A stretch of 64,000 nucleotides of DNA from Tamarix chinensis (Eukaryota > Streptophyta > Magnoliopsida > Caryophyllales > Tamaricaceae), in NCBI GenBank assembly GCA_030549775.1, contig CM060173.1:44704110-44768109 (forward strand). Reading direction: 5' to 3'. Position 1 is the stretch's first letter; every line of letters begins with the position of its first letter. This document shows, piece by piece, positions 27,636 through 39,920 of this stretch. The notes beneath the pieces were generated by a model. That model ran no database searches. It was not told the DNA's origin and saw nothing but the letters and a program-made list of their open reading frames with translations. The position numbers were made by a program, and so were the translations under genes.

Positions 27636-28214
27636 ACCCTTTATTATCGATTTCCCCTAGTACATCATCAATGTCTAGAGTAGGTAAAAAATGGGGACCT
27701 CGTAGGATTCTACTCAAAAGCAAAGCTCAAAGGCACCGAAAAACACTTAAAGGAAGACTAAAATTTGGTATCTAATCGAAGATAGGGTACCCCAGATCCA
27801 TACTCAACTCTATTTTCTCTCACTTTACGTGATAAGAATTTTATTCATATGGATGGGTGATAATACAATTCACATACAAAGCAAGTAAGTCAACCTTCCA
27901 TATCAATCCTTTTCTATCCATTTTCTCAGCCATGTAGGTTTTCCATTTTTCCTTAGCTAATGCTATTCATAACCACCATATTATTTAATTTAAGCCCATA
28001 CTGATTATCATTACTCTTTTCTCAATATTGTCACTTATCACAAGTGAAATACTTAAATAGCCTTTACATTTCTCATAATGTATACAAAAAGTTATGATCC
28101 ATTCTAATCTTTTTATTAGGTCAATAATCCATGATAAAATCTATATTTTATGCTATTAATAATCATGGAATAGTCCCAAACATAGCCTCAAAGCATAATT
28201 GAACTGAAAAGAAG

Positions 28215-28500
28215 TAAATCAAGTAAACCAATCAATCTGTTTAGGTCGACTAGTTGATTGGTTTGACTCAACCATACCATGTTTTTCTCAAACTGGTCGA
28301 TTGGTTTGGGAAAACCACTCAATTCTTCATAGAACAATCTATCTATTTTTCCAAATCGTCGATGGGTTTTAAGTAGAGAGTAAGACCAAGGTCTTTACAA
28401 GCTTACTAACCAATGGGTTGGGTCAACCAGTAAATTGTTGTAGGAACCAATTGATTGGTTTGACCTAACCGATCGATAAGTTTTTCCTAACACAGCTCCA
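28215..28500. repeat. Degenerate 'aaccaatcgattggtt' repeats
   Basis: Several near-palindromic units of the type 'tcgattggtttg' and 'aaccgatcgata' occur here and again at 29935-30120, both inside LTR copy E. They do not form a regular array. Confidence 0.5.
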
Positions 28501-28909
28501 AATCATAAATTTCATGTAGATTCTTACATATAAATCATTTTTAACCACACTAAAATATGTATTAATATAGTCTGGCACATTTCCAACCAAATTAACTTAC
28601 ATTTCACAATTTCATGTTTTTTGCTCAAATCCTGTCATCTAATCAACCAAATCACATATACAACTACATTCTTTCATGCCAACATGTAGAAATCAAGTAA
28701 AGGTAACAACTAACTTGAAGGAATACTTACTAAACATTTTAGAAGCAATAATCAGTTACTTGATATAGGTAAAATCCCCTTAAAAAAATATCTAACTATA
28801 GAAAATCTCAACTTTGAAAACCTTAAAATCAAAAGCTTAAACTCATACATTATACTAAAATATTATCAAATTTCAAACTTAAAAACATAAGAGAATAAGG
28901 ACCCTAGAA

Positions 28910-29211
28910 TTAAAAACCGGACCAGTGAACCGGCAAACCGATTGGGTCACCGGCATGATTTTATGTGTTGATTTTAAGATCTCGGAACTAGTAAAAACCT
29001 ATCAAAAACCGTCGGACCAGTGAAAACCGGTGAACCGGTCAAAAAATCGATCTTAGAACCGGTAAAAAAAACGGTTCGGAGCTGGTCAAATTCATGTATA
29101 GTTAAATTTTCTATGTATTTCATATTTTTTGACTTAAAATGTACCACTGGTTCGACCACTAAACTAGTGAACCAGTTATGATACCGGTTTGATGACCGGT
29201 CCAGTTTTTAA
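28910..29211. mobile_element. MITE-like element with TTAAAAACCGGACC termini
   Basis: The left end TTAAAAACCGGACCAGT and the right end (reverse complement TTAAAAACTGGACCGGT) are inverted repeats of 17 bp with two mismatches. The interior is rich in 'aaccggt' units. The element is about 302 bp, non-coding, and inserted in LTR copy E. The target duplication is unclear, so the superfamily is not assigned. Confidence 0.65.
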
Positions 29212-30263
29212 AACTATGATAAAGACATACCAATTTGAGGCCAAAAATAAGGAAATAGCTAAATTGACCTAATCAATCTTTTTCCCAAAATCTAACTCTA
29301 CCTTGCTTAGCAATAAAAAAAATAAAGAGATAGATATAGGATCAGGAGAGTGTAAGTAGACTGATTAGTAATACTCGAAGTGTAAAGAGAAAGGCTAGAA
29401 TGCAAGACTTAAAAAAAATTTGATGATTGAAAGGAAGGCACATAGCAAGGATGATTGGGGCTATTTATAGCCAACCAAATCAAAGAGATTACTAAAGGTT
29501 CAAAAATCGACTCAAACCCTACCATTGATCATTTGAATTTGATCAAAACAAATGAATTTTGTCCAAGATTTGTTGACCTCTTCTTTAGAGTTCAAATGGT
29601 ATTTCTGGAGAATTTAGGTAATCTAGAACAGAATTAGCATTCACGAATGGAGTAATAGATATTCAGTATTCCTTCCAACTACTCAAAAGTGTGCCTGAAA
29701 TCAAAGCATTTGATCTCAGAATCATGCAAAGGAGAGAGGAGGAAGAAAATAATGTTGAGGATACCTCTTCCCTTCAATTGTCCTAATCAATCTCCAAATG
29801 TAATTGAGGTAATAATTTAGGTTAAATTCATCATAAAAATGTTTAGAAATCTTTTAGGGATAAATTAGCTTGGGTTACTAAGGTTCCACTTTAGTATAAG
29901 GAATTTTTTTAGAAAAATCAAGCATGAAAATGTGATCAGCTTGACAAACCAATCAATGGGTTTTAGTCTACTAATCAATTATTCTACTACCAGTTGATTG
30001 GTTCCCCCCTCCAACTAGTCAATCGGTTTAGTTGAGAAACCCAAATTGGTTGAAACGACAAACCAATCGAATGGTAAACCAATCAATCGATTCATAGAAT
30101 CATTTGATTGGTTTATCTACAAAAACTCAATAAACTCCATTTTCCAACATGATTTCAAATTAAAATTGATCTCAAACCAAATCATAGCATCAAATCAAAA
30201 TCACAGGCCCAAAATTTAGCATAATTTACATTCAACCATTTTACAAAAAGGTGGGGTATTACA

Positions 30264-30332
30264 GCACTACCACCTTAAAGAGGTTGCATCCTTAAAGCCT
30301 ATAACAATCAAATTACATCATTACACATAAGG
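30264..30332 (-). mobile_element. Gypsy 3' untranslated remnant with polypurine tract
   Basis: On the minus strand this reads CCTCTTTAAGGTGGTAGTGC directly before LTR copy E. It is split from its continuation at 42662 by solo LTR F, whose target duplication TAAGG forms 30328-30332. Confidence 0.6.
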
Positions 30333-32057
30333 TGTAACACCCCCAAAATTTACTTCTGAAAATTTTTGTCTTATTTGTAAATCAGCGAAAGTAAAAACTA
30401 TAAATTTTGGGAATGTTACCACAATACTTAGTACTAGCCTAGTTTCCTCCTATCTTTCTAGTACCAAGTGCTAAGGCTAAAAGGATCATAACATGATTTA
30501 CACAAACTTAGACTTTATTTAAATTAGAGTAGCACATTAAATTTGTTACAAGAGTAAAATCCACTATTAGTGGTTACAAGAATAAAAATCATTTTAAAAA
30601 AGGAAATAAAAAGTTAAAAGAGATGCCCTAAAATCATTCCCGAATAATCCTTATGCTCTTACTCGATATTAGCTTGAATAGTACCTACAATAGACCTGCA
30701 AGGGACACTACCCATTTAATAAGTATGGGCCCACAAAAAGAACCCTTTAGTACTATGGTACTAAGTAATCCTTTATACCAAACAGAAAGGCAAGGCATGC
30801 ATGCAATACATCATACTTAAACGATATAAAAACTATAACATAAGTAGGCTTAGGAAAATTACAATCAACATTAGGACTAATACACACCGCATAGAATAAT
30901 AAATGCATAATATAAAATCCATATACTTAGCAATTCCATTATATACCCAAGTAGGAATAGGCATTGAAGCCAAACTTATATTATAACAATAGATCATAAA
31001 GGTAAAATCAATACTTTTGGTTATAAGCCATTAGTTTAACATTATTTAACATCATCTCTTGAATTATATCCTTGTGGGTGTGGGAAACCTAGTATTATAG
31101 TTGGTGGACTGGAATACACTTCAGGACAGAACGCACCTGACCACTATTATTTTTCGGTGGACCATTCTCTAGGGCACCCTGTGCCTGACAACTATTATTC
31201 GCTGGTAGACCGGTCTAGTCCTGACTCACATGGTGTTCTACTGTAAGTGATTAGTGTATTTCCATAATTTATTGGCATCCAATGTTTGGTTTATTGAGCT
31301 TGGGATCCCCCACTATTATAGTTGGTGGACCGAAAAATACTGCAGTGTAGAATGCACCTGACCACTATTATTCGTCAGCGGACCAGTCTCTAGGGTATAT
31401 TGCACCTGGCTACTATTATTCACTTGTTGATAGTTCTAGGCCATCTCAATAATCTTTTTCTTTATATAATTAATATTTTATCAATATCTTATTCTATAAG
31501 TCTATTTATTTAATTTGAGGGGGGAAAGGTCACGACTCAAGAGACACAAAGATATTCTGACCATATAATCAAGTATTCTATATCAAGGATCATGGCATAT
31601 ATAAAAACCTAACACATACTTTGAACATATCTAACATACATTTTCATACATACTTACAAACCAGGCACCTCTTGCATGATTATGATATAAACACTATATC
31701 ATACCCTTAATTATCCATCTAACCCTAGGTTATGTCATGTTCTTGTGATACTCACTGACTTATCAAAAACCCTTATCTTATTATTCAATATTACTTATGT
31801 CTTATTATGGAGACTCGTTTAATCTATTGACATGTTATATGGAACTTACCAATTTACCCCCATCATCCTTTAAGAATTACCGAAATACCCATTGTTTGTG
31901 AAATTATAAAGTCATCCCTTTTTATCTGCCATATAACCCTTCATGTTTATATATTTACCAAATTACCCATTGTATTTGTTAGGCTGCCAGATTATCCTCT
32001 ATTATTATTAAATCACTAGTGTTACTCCTCATCTATATATATATATATATTAAAATG

Positions 32058-33047
32058 GAGTTGTCTAGCAGACAATATACAGACAAATTTTCCCACCTAA
32101 ACTATATCAATTATTACTAATCATAAATTATTGTTGTCATATATTATTATTAATTATTGTTATTGCTAATTAATAAGATGGAATAATTAATATAACTATT
32201 TATTAAAATAATGTGACTATTCATCTCCTATGTGCATTAAATGTATATAACTATTCATTTGCTGCATAACAATTAATTTTAATAAAGTATTAACTATATA
32301 TTTTCTAATCACATATTTTTTTAATTAATTAGTCGAACATATGTAGAAAAATATTCATTTCCTGCGTATTAATTGAATTGTCGGACTATTCATCTCTTGC
32401 ATATTAATATATAAATAATTAATACACCAAAGTGTATATTTATTTGCTTCACATGCATATATCCATTAAAACAATGCGACTATTTATCTCCTTTGTGCAA
32501 CAAATGGATATAACTATAAATTTTTTATGCATATATTGAATAACTAATTTTAATAAAGTATTAATCAAATATTTTCTAATCAAATATTTTTTTAATTAAT
32601 TACCTAAACATATGCAGTCAACTATTAATTTCCTGTGTATTAATTGAATTGTCAAACTATTCATATCCTACATATTAATATATAAATAATTGAAAAATAC
32701 TTAATATACCAAATAAAGTACATAAACCAGTCAACCAACACATATACATCTACTGCATTAATACAATGCAACTAGCAAATACATATAACTAATTTTAAAG
32801 AAGTATCATTTTTTTATTTTTTTTTAAGGTTAGATTAACATCAATCAAATATGATGATGATGATGATGATAATTGTTTATAATAATAATTTTATTATTTA
32901 TTATTAATAATATGACTATTATTATTAATATAACTATAATAATTATAACTATTAATATAATTAATACTAATATAATTATTTATATACATATACCTAATTT
33001 TATTGAAGTATTAATTTTTTTTAAGGTTAGATCAACATCAATCAAAT

Positions 33048-33097
<50 letters not shown>

Positions 33098-33475
33098 AAT
33101 AATTGTTTATAATAATAATTTTATTATTTATGATTAATAATATGAATATTATTATTAATATAACTATAATAATTATAACTATTAATATAATTAATACTAA
33201 TATAATTATTTATATAATTTTGATAATTACTATTATCATAATTTATAATATAATAATGAATATTAATATAATTGATTATTACTATTATGAATATTATCAT
33301 GATTAATAATATAATTATTATTAAAAAAACTACTAACATAAAACAACATTGGTTATTATATAAAAACAGAGTTGTTTGGCAGACAATATACAGACAAATT
33401 TTTTTGCATAAATTATACCTATTATTACTAATCATATATTATCACTGTCATATATTATTACAAATTAATAAGGTC
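32058..33475. repeat. Direct repeat of about 110 bp inside the Helitron
   Basis: 'gcagacaatatacagacaaa' and the sequence after it occur at about 32060-32170 and again at about 33370-33475, with 'attattactaatcata' and 'gtcatatattatta' in both. The second copy may mark an internal Helitron 5' end or a nested related copy. Confidence 0.6.
32826..33228. repeat. Tandem duplication with expanded GAT microsatellite
   Basis: Two copies begin 'aaggttaga(t/c)', at 32826 and 33023. Each has 'caacatcaatcaaatatg', a GAT run, and then about 125 bp of the same AT-rich sequence. The GAT run is about 7 units in the first copy and about 16 in the second (33049-33097). The duplication is inside the Helitron. 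Confidence 0.8.
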
Positions 33476-36400
33476 AAATAAATTATGAAATGCTCTTGTT
33501 TATTAATTGATTTGTCAAATTATTCATCTCCTATGCTATATAACAACAAAATGATATTCCTCTCTTGCGTATTAATTGATATATTCATCTATTGCACATA
33601 TGTCGAACAACACATATTAATCAAAAATGTTCTTACTTAATTATCTAAAAATATGCAGCTAACTATTCATCTCTTGCGTATTAATTGAGTTGTAAAACTA
33701 CTAAATATATGAATGTAACTATTAATCTACTGCACATATGTCGAACAATACGTATTAATCAAGTTTTTTCTTAATTAATTACTTGAACACATGCGACTAA
33801 CTATTCATCTCCTGCATATTAACTGAATTGTCAAACTAATAAACATATGAATGCAACTATTTATCTCATACAAACAACAAATTTATATAACTATTCATCT
33901 TTTATTATTAATATAGTACAATTATTCATCTCCTACATGCAATAAATGCATATAACTATTCATCTGTTGTACATATATCGAACAATACATATTAATCAAG
34001 TATTTTATTAATTAATTACTTAAACATATACAACCAACTATTCATCTCCTACATATTAATTAAATTGTTAAACTATTAATCTTATATATAATAATATATA
34101 AATAATTAATACACCACCCGTGCATTGCACGGGCAAGTATAACTAGTACTTATTAAATTACCAAATTACCCTTCCAATTGGTTATATTACCAAATTGCCC
34201 TTTATACTTGTTAAATTTACCAAATTCCCCCTCAGGTTTATTAAATTACTAAATTACCCTTTATACTTGCTACATTTACCAGATTGCCCGTTTTATTAGT
34301 CAAATTACCAAATTACCCATCATACTTATTAAATTTACCAAGTTGCACTTTTGGTTGCTCAAACTACAATATTTCCCTTCTTACTTATTAAAATTATCAA
34401 ATTACCCTTTTGGTTGGTTAAATTACCAAATTTCCCTTTATACTTATTGAATTTACCAAGTTGCCCCTTGTCATGCCAAATTATCAAAATACCCTTTCTT
34501 ACTCATTACTTTACTATTTTCCCCTTTTATTCACCAAAGTTACCAAGTTTTCCTCCTTTTATGTCAAATTACCAAAATACCCCTCTTATCTACTAAATTA
34601 CCATTTTACCCCTTTTTACTCATAAACTTATCAAGTTATCCTCCTTATATGCCAAATTACCAAAATACCTTTTTTCTTTATTAAATTACCAACTTTCCCC
34701 TTTTACTTACAAAAATGACCAAAATACCCCCTCTTTTATGCCAAATTACCAAAATACCCTTGTCCTTTAATTAATTCACTAATATACCTTCTTACTCACA
34801 AAAATTATCAATTTATCCCCTTTTACATGTAAAATTACTAGAATGCCCTTCTTAATTATTCCCTTACTATTTTACCCCCTTTACTCTTATAAATTACCAT
34901 TTCACCTTTACTATACCAATTGTACTAAAATACCCTCAGCACATAAAATATTAATATATATATATATATGGTCCATACACACCATCCAACACCACCAACT
35001 ACTCTCATTTAAATTTAATACTCATTATCACCTACCTCACAGACTTATTTAGGCCATATGTTGTACAAGAAAAATTACTAAAATGCCCTTAGGGCATATA
35101 TTAACATTATCCATGGCCATAATAACTTATCATGTCACATATAAGCATTTAACATTATCCTTAACCATAAGGCTCCTTTCTTAACTATCATTTATACACA
35201 TGGCACATAAATCAACAAGCTTTTCATTTCAATAACCAATATATGCCACAAGTTATATTATACTTAATATCATACATCATGCACACAAATATATCAAAAA
35301 CCCTAATGTGCTAGCATACGTATATCCACACATTTTAGTAGGGTATAATAGTTACATTAATTTTAGCAATAATTAAACCTTACGGGTACCTCAGTTAAAG
35401 ATTTGAGCTTTAATTAGTAAAAATTAATACCTAAAAATAATATTAAAATTAGTACAATAGAAGTATAAAATTAAAATAATGATTTTTTTTTTAAAAAAAA
35501 GCTTAATCAATACTTACTATTACTAACCATTTTTATACCTTAAAAATTAACCAAAACTTGCTAATCATAAGCAGCAAGACCCACGTTGCTCATATAGCGT
35601 GAGCTGCATGCAAGAAGGGAAGGGAAAAGGTGTCAAAGAGGAGATGGAAGAATGGGGGAAGGTTGGTTCTAGTAGAGGTTTTAGGGGTTGGGTTGAGGGC
35701 TTATGGAGGGGAGTTAGGGTGATGGTTGGGTGCAGGGAGGGAGTAGGGTGTAGGTGGTGGTCAGGGGTTAATGATTGGCATCTTAGGGTGGTAAAGACAC
35801 TGGCTATAGGATTGGAAAAATGGGGCAAAGGATGGGCAGAGGAGAAAAAGGTAGGGAAATGAGGAGAAGAAGGGAGTGGTTGCAGGGGGTTTTGGCTAAG
35901 GGGAGGCAATGTGGTGGTAGGGGATGTGCTAGGAAGTGGATTGGTGGCTATGGAGGAGGCAGAAGAGAGAGTCAGGACACACATGGTGGTGGTGCAGGGT
36001 GGAGGCCGAGGAGGAGGGGGAAACAAGGAAGGAAGGGAAGGGGTTGTAGGGGTGAGTGAGGGTCATGGGGTGGTGCGGGGAGGTTGTAGGGTTTCAATGA
36101 TGTGGCTATGGTGGTAGGTTAGGTGGTAGCAACAATGATTGGAGGCAGCGAAGTGAAAACGGGGGAGGAGTAGAAGAGGAGAAAAAAGGAAGGTCTGTAG
36201 GGAAAGGGAGGCTTAAAACAGAAGGAAAATGAGTAGGAGAGAAGGAGAAAAGGAAGAGGAATAGGAGGCAAGTGTGGCTGGGTTAGGTGGAGGGTGTAGG
36301 GGCAGTAGGGACATGACCTACAATGGCAGGGAGAAGAAAAAAAGAAGGGGAAAAGGAGGGCATGCTGTAACACCCCCAAAATTTACTACTAAAAATTTTC

Positions 36401-38264
36401 ATTTAAATCAAAATGGCTTAGTGGAAAGGAAAGATAAAAATGTAAACTCAGGGGCGTTACCGCCACACTTAGTACCAGACCGGTTCACTCCTACCGTTTC
36501 GGTACTAAGTGCTAAGGCTAAATTCAATCATCATTAAGTATGCAGTATCATAAAACGCAAGACGACATTTAGCATAAATCATTAATAAGATATAAATCAA
36601 ACAAAAGTTAGAATATGATTTAGGATTACAACCCCATAACACATTTTTTTCTTTAAAATGGGAAACGTAATATAAAATATAGCTAAAAAAACAAATCCCA
36701 AAAGGATCAATATCCTAATCCCCTACTTACTCAAGTCAAGCCTTCCACCCCAAAATAGTAACCGATCATAAACCTGCATAGGAGGTCTGCTCCCCACCAT
36801 CAGTGGATCATCACAGGACTCATTCAACCAAGGTAGTATCAGTACGGGTCCAATACTAAGTAAGGGAGCAGGTGCGCTAAGGCCAAGCATACAATCATAC
36901 AACATAACACACATAGCACAATCACATAGGCAACATGTAATAATATAGATGATGTAGGTCGGCTATGCCCCAATCAAACTTCTTCATTACATATCTCTGA
37001 TAATTATAGTTAGTTCACATCATAATCTTTATTAATCCATGCGAGTAAGGGAACCCCACTATTTTAGCTAGTGGATCAGTCACTTATAGGGCAGAACACA
37101 CCTAACTACTATTATATGCCGGTGAATCGATCTCTAGGACAGAACGCTCCTGACCACTATTATGCCGATGGATCGGTCTGGCCCCGACTCTCATGGTGTT
37201 TCATTGTAAGTGTATAGTAGATTTCCCATGATTCATTTACAACATACTTTTTGGTTTGTTGAGCTTGGGATCCCCCACTATTATAGCCGGTGGATCGGTC
37301 ACTTATAGGTCAGAACGCACCTAACCACTATTATATGCCGGTGGATTGGTCTCCAGGGCACCCCGGCACCTGGCCATTATAATGCCGGTGGATCGGTCTG
37401 GGCCCGGCTCAACAATCTTACTCTTTAAGTAATTAGTATCTTATTTGTGTCTTATCAAATAAAGATTTACATCCTTGACATGCATATCGACTACCCTCTA
37501 CGTCTATCCTCCCTAGGGGCCCCATCCCATATCTTGAGACTCCTACGCCCATTATCACACCCCGACATCCATTCCCTTTACACTTACCTTTAGATGAAAG
37601 ATTCAACCCCTACGGGTGTGGGTTAGGCCCTACACTTATGACATCAACTCCACCTCCCATCACCCCCTAGGGTTTTCCCTTGAAAACCCTAATTGGGCCG
37701 ATGTGGCCCAACCTTCTCCCACTTACGCTATCTTTACCTCATTCAACGCCCCACAACTTACCTCAATTATATCCTCTCCCAAAACATATCACTTTACCTT
37801 TCAATTCAGCACATAACCATGAAACCCTAGCAGACCACCTCAAACCCTAGTACCTTTCTTTTCCAACAAGTAACCTCTCTATTTCTCACCCAACATTCCT
37901 TTTCACCCCTAGCATCATACTCACCCTTCACATAGTAAATCCCCCTTCTTAAACCATATTCCACTTTCCCTTAAAAATTTTTACTTCTATAATTTCCAGA
38001 TTATCACTTCCTCCCAAAACCCTAATCAGGTCCCTTACACCCTTACACCGACCTACGTACTATTTTTCCTCACAAATCTCCAATCACTCCACAACTTCCC
38101 TTATAGCTTATTTACACCCTAAATCAACTTTTCGCACACAAACATCACCCCCATGTAAGATTTATCCACTCCATGTAAACTCTCAAGTCCCCATGTAAGC
38201 CCTAGAATGCTCATGCATGGTTCTCATATCTCGTTCATTTTGGTCAACCTTACATTCCCCTTAG

Positions 38265-38987
38265 TAGGGTTGTTCATGTTATTCGATAGCTGCTTATCCG
38301 ATCCGATATCCGAAGTGATCCGATTCGAAAAAACAAATATTCGATCCGATTTTTTTTTCAAATCAAATATCTGATCTGATCAACGAAAAGTCAAACAAAT
38401 CAAATATATGATCTGACAAATACAAATAATATCCGATTCGAAGAAAAAATATTTACATATTTTTATAATTTTTATTTTATATATAATTGTATATAAATAA
38501 ATTTAGATGTTTCTGTGTATAATTTTTACTTACTTTATTTATTATTTGAGGAAAAATTTAATTTAATTGAAATTATATTTTTAATATAATCCCTTTTATA
38601 TATTTATAAAAATAAAAATAAAAATACTCTGCATACCAATATACTCTATCCACTCCTTTCTTATTTTAGTTTTAACATTGGATATTTGTTGAGCAAGTCA
38701 GATATTTGCTAAGCGAATCGGATATTTGCTCATCATTTGCTCAACAAATCGGATAATATAAAATATATTTGTCATTTGGTAATTTTTTTATATTTTAAAT
38801 TGTATTCGAATAATATCGATTATATTTGATATCCGATGATATCCGATCCAAAAATTCAAATATCCGATCTTCCGAATATCCAAAGTTTTAAATTAAATAT
38901 CAAATATCATTTTTAGATATCCGAAATTTCAAATATCCGACAATCAAATATCCGAAATATCGGATATTTGAACCGTAAACAACCCTA
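38265..38987. mobile_element. Non-autonomous hAT element, 723 bp
   Basis: Termini TAGGGTTGTTCATG and (reverse complement) TAGGGTTGTTTACGG form inverted repeats. The 8-bp sequence CCCCTTAG is present exactly on both sides (38257-38264 and 38988-38995); 8 bp is the hAT hallmark. Subterminal regions are full of 'atccgat' and 'aatatccga' units in both orientations, as in plant hAT elements. It encodes no protein. It is inserted in solo LTR G and is thus one of the most recent insertions in the nest. Confidence 0.88.
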
Positions 38988-39593
38988 CCCCTTAGCATCT
39001 CACTTTTCATTTGTTTATTTTTGTCCTTTCACTTCCCATAACCTGATATCATTTATCCTAGTATGCATGCCTTAGAGGGCCATATCATATCGCACACAAT
39101 CATCACATATGCATGTCATATTCATATCATAAGAACCCATACATAACATACCACACTCCAAGCTGTGCTACACATAAGACAAGTTAAGGAAATACATACA
39201 ATACATAATATAGCACGGAACATAGATCATCCAAGGCATACAAATCACGTAACACACAAGGGCCTTGGCTACGTCCTTACCTAAGGCGACATCGGGCTTG
39301 GAGCACGCTCCTATAGCTCCTTAGGGTTTTGGTTAGGATCACCTATAAAAGGACAAAATACTAAGTATTAGTTTCCTTCAAAAGTACCATCATCCCTCAT
39401 TCTATTTTAATATTAGGATTATTATTATTAAAGAGAGTATTATACGAAAACTAGGGTTTTTACCTTAAAATTAGTATACTAAATATTACTATTCAACACA
39501 TGTTTATTTTTAATACTTATTGTTACACTTATATTATTAGACCTGTTAGCTCTATTCTCATAATAATAGTGTTCATGCTAACCATAGTAAAAT

Positions 39594-39597
39594 AGTG

Positions 39598-39651
<54 letters not shown>

Positions 39652-39857
39652 CTAATAATAGTGACACTAATGTTTATAGTGATAGAAACCCTAGTATTTT
39701 TAAGACTAAGTCTAATAATAGTGTTAGGGTTAAAATAATTATGTAATAATTAAAATACCAACACTTTACAAATATTCCTAAAGATAATAATGATAAAGGT
39801 TATATTTTGAATAATAGTACTATAAGGGTTCAAATTTTTTTTGTCACAATAATAGAG

Positions 39858-39920
<63 letters not shown>
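39594..39920. repeat. TAA microsatellites in solo LTR G
   Basis: Two long uninterrupted TAA/ATA runs (about 39598-39648 and 39858-39920) lie in the AATAAT-rich zone common to this LTR family. They create a false poly-isoleucine frame at 39807-40028. Confidence 0.85.

Larger units (their letters stand above)
26468..30263 (-). mobile_element. Gypsy-type LTR copy E
   Basis: Starts TGTAACACCCTC at 26468 and ends GTGGGGTATTACA at 30263, both ends of the family intact, 3796 bp. Directly to its right is GCACTACCACCTTAAAGAGG, the reverse complement of a polypurine tract next to a 3' LTR, so E is probably the 3' LTR of a minus-strand element. It contains tandem repeats (27490-27630 and 28215-28500) and a small inverted-repeat element (28910-29211). 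No clean target duplication flanks it on both sides. Confidence 0.7.
32032..34146 (+). mobile_element. Non-autonomous Helitron, 2115 bp
   Basis: The 5' end is TCTATATATATATATATTAA directly after an A (32031). The 3' end is a perfect hairpin, CCCGTGC-ATT-GCACGGG (34117-34133), then nine bases and CTAG (34143-34146) followed by T. This is the plant Helitron layout: insertion between A and T, no target duplication, 3' hairpin about 10 bp before CTRR. The interior is AT-rich, with many 'actattcatctcctgc' and 'tattaattgaattgtcaaac' units and no RepHel protein. The flanking LTR F array is continuous across it. Confidence 0.8.
31830..34940. repeat. Degenerate 'aattaccaaattaccc' array, split by the Helitron
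   Basis: Units of about 30 bp around 'taaatttaccaaattgcccttt' run from about 31840 to 32031, and again from 34148 to about 34940. Removing 32032-34146 rejoins the array. The array belongs to LTR F and has no coding potential. Confidence 0.65.

Noticed and set aside
35565..36059. Pro/Ser- or Gly/Arg-rich frames on both strands, also near 1226-1525, 2003-2266, 13291-14046, 40426-41626 and 41892-42327
   Set aside because: Produced by G/A-rich blocks with few stop codons. Overlapping frames on both strands and similar composition in every LTR copy argue against genes.
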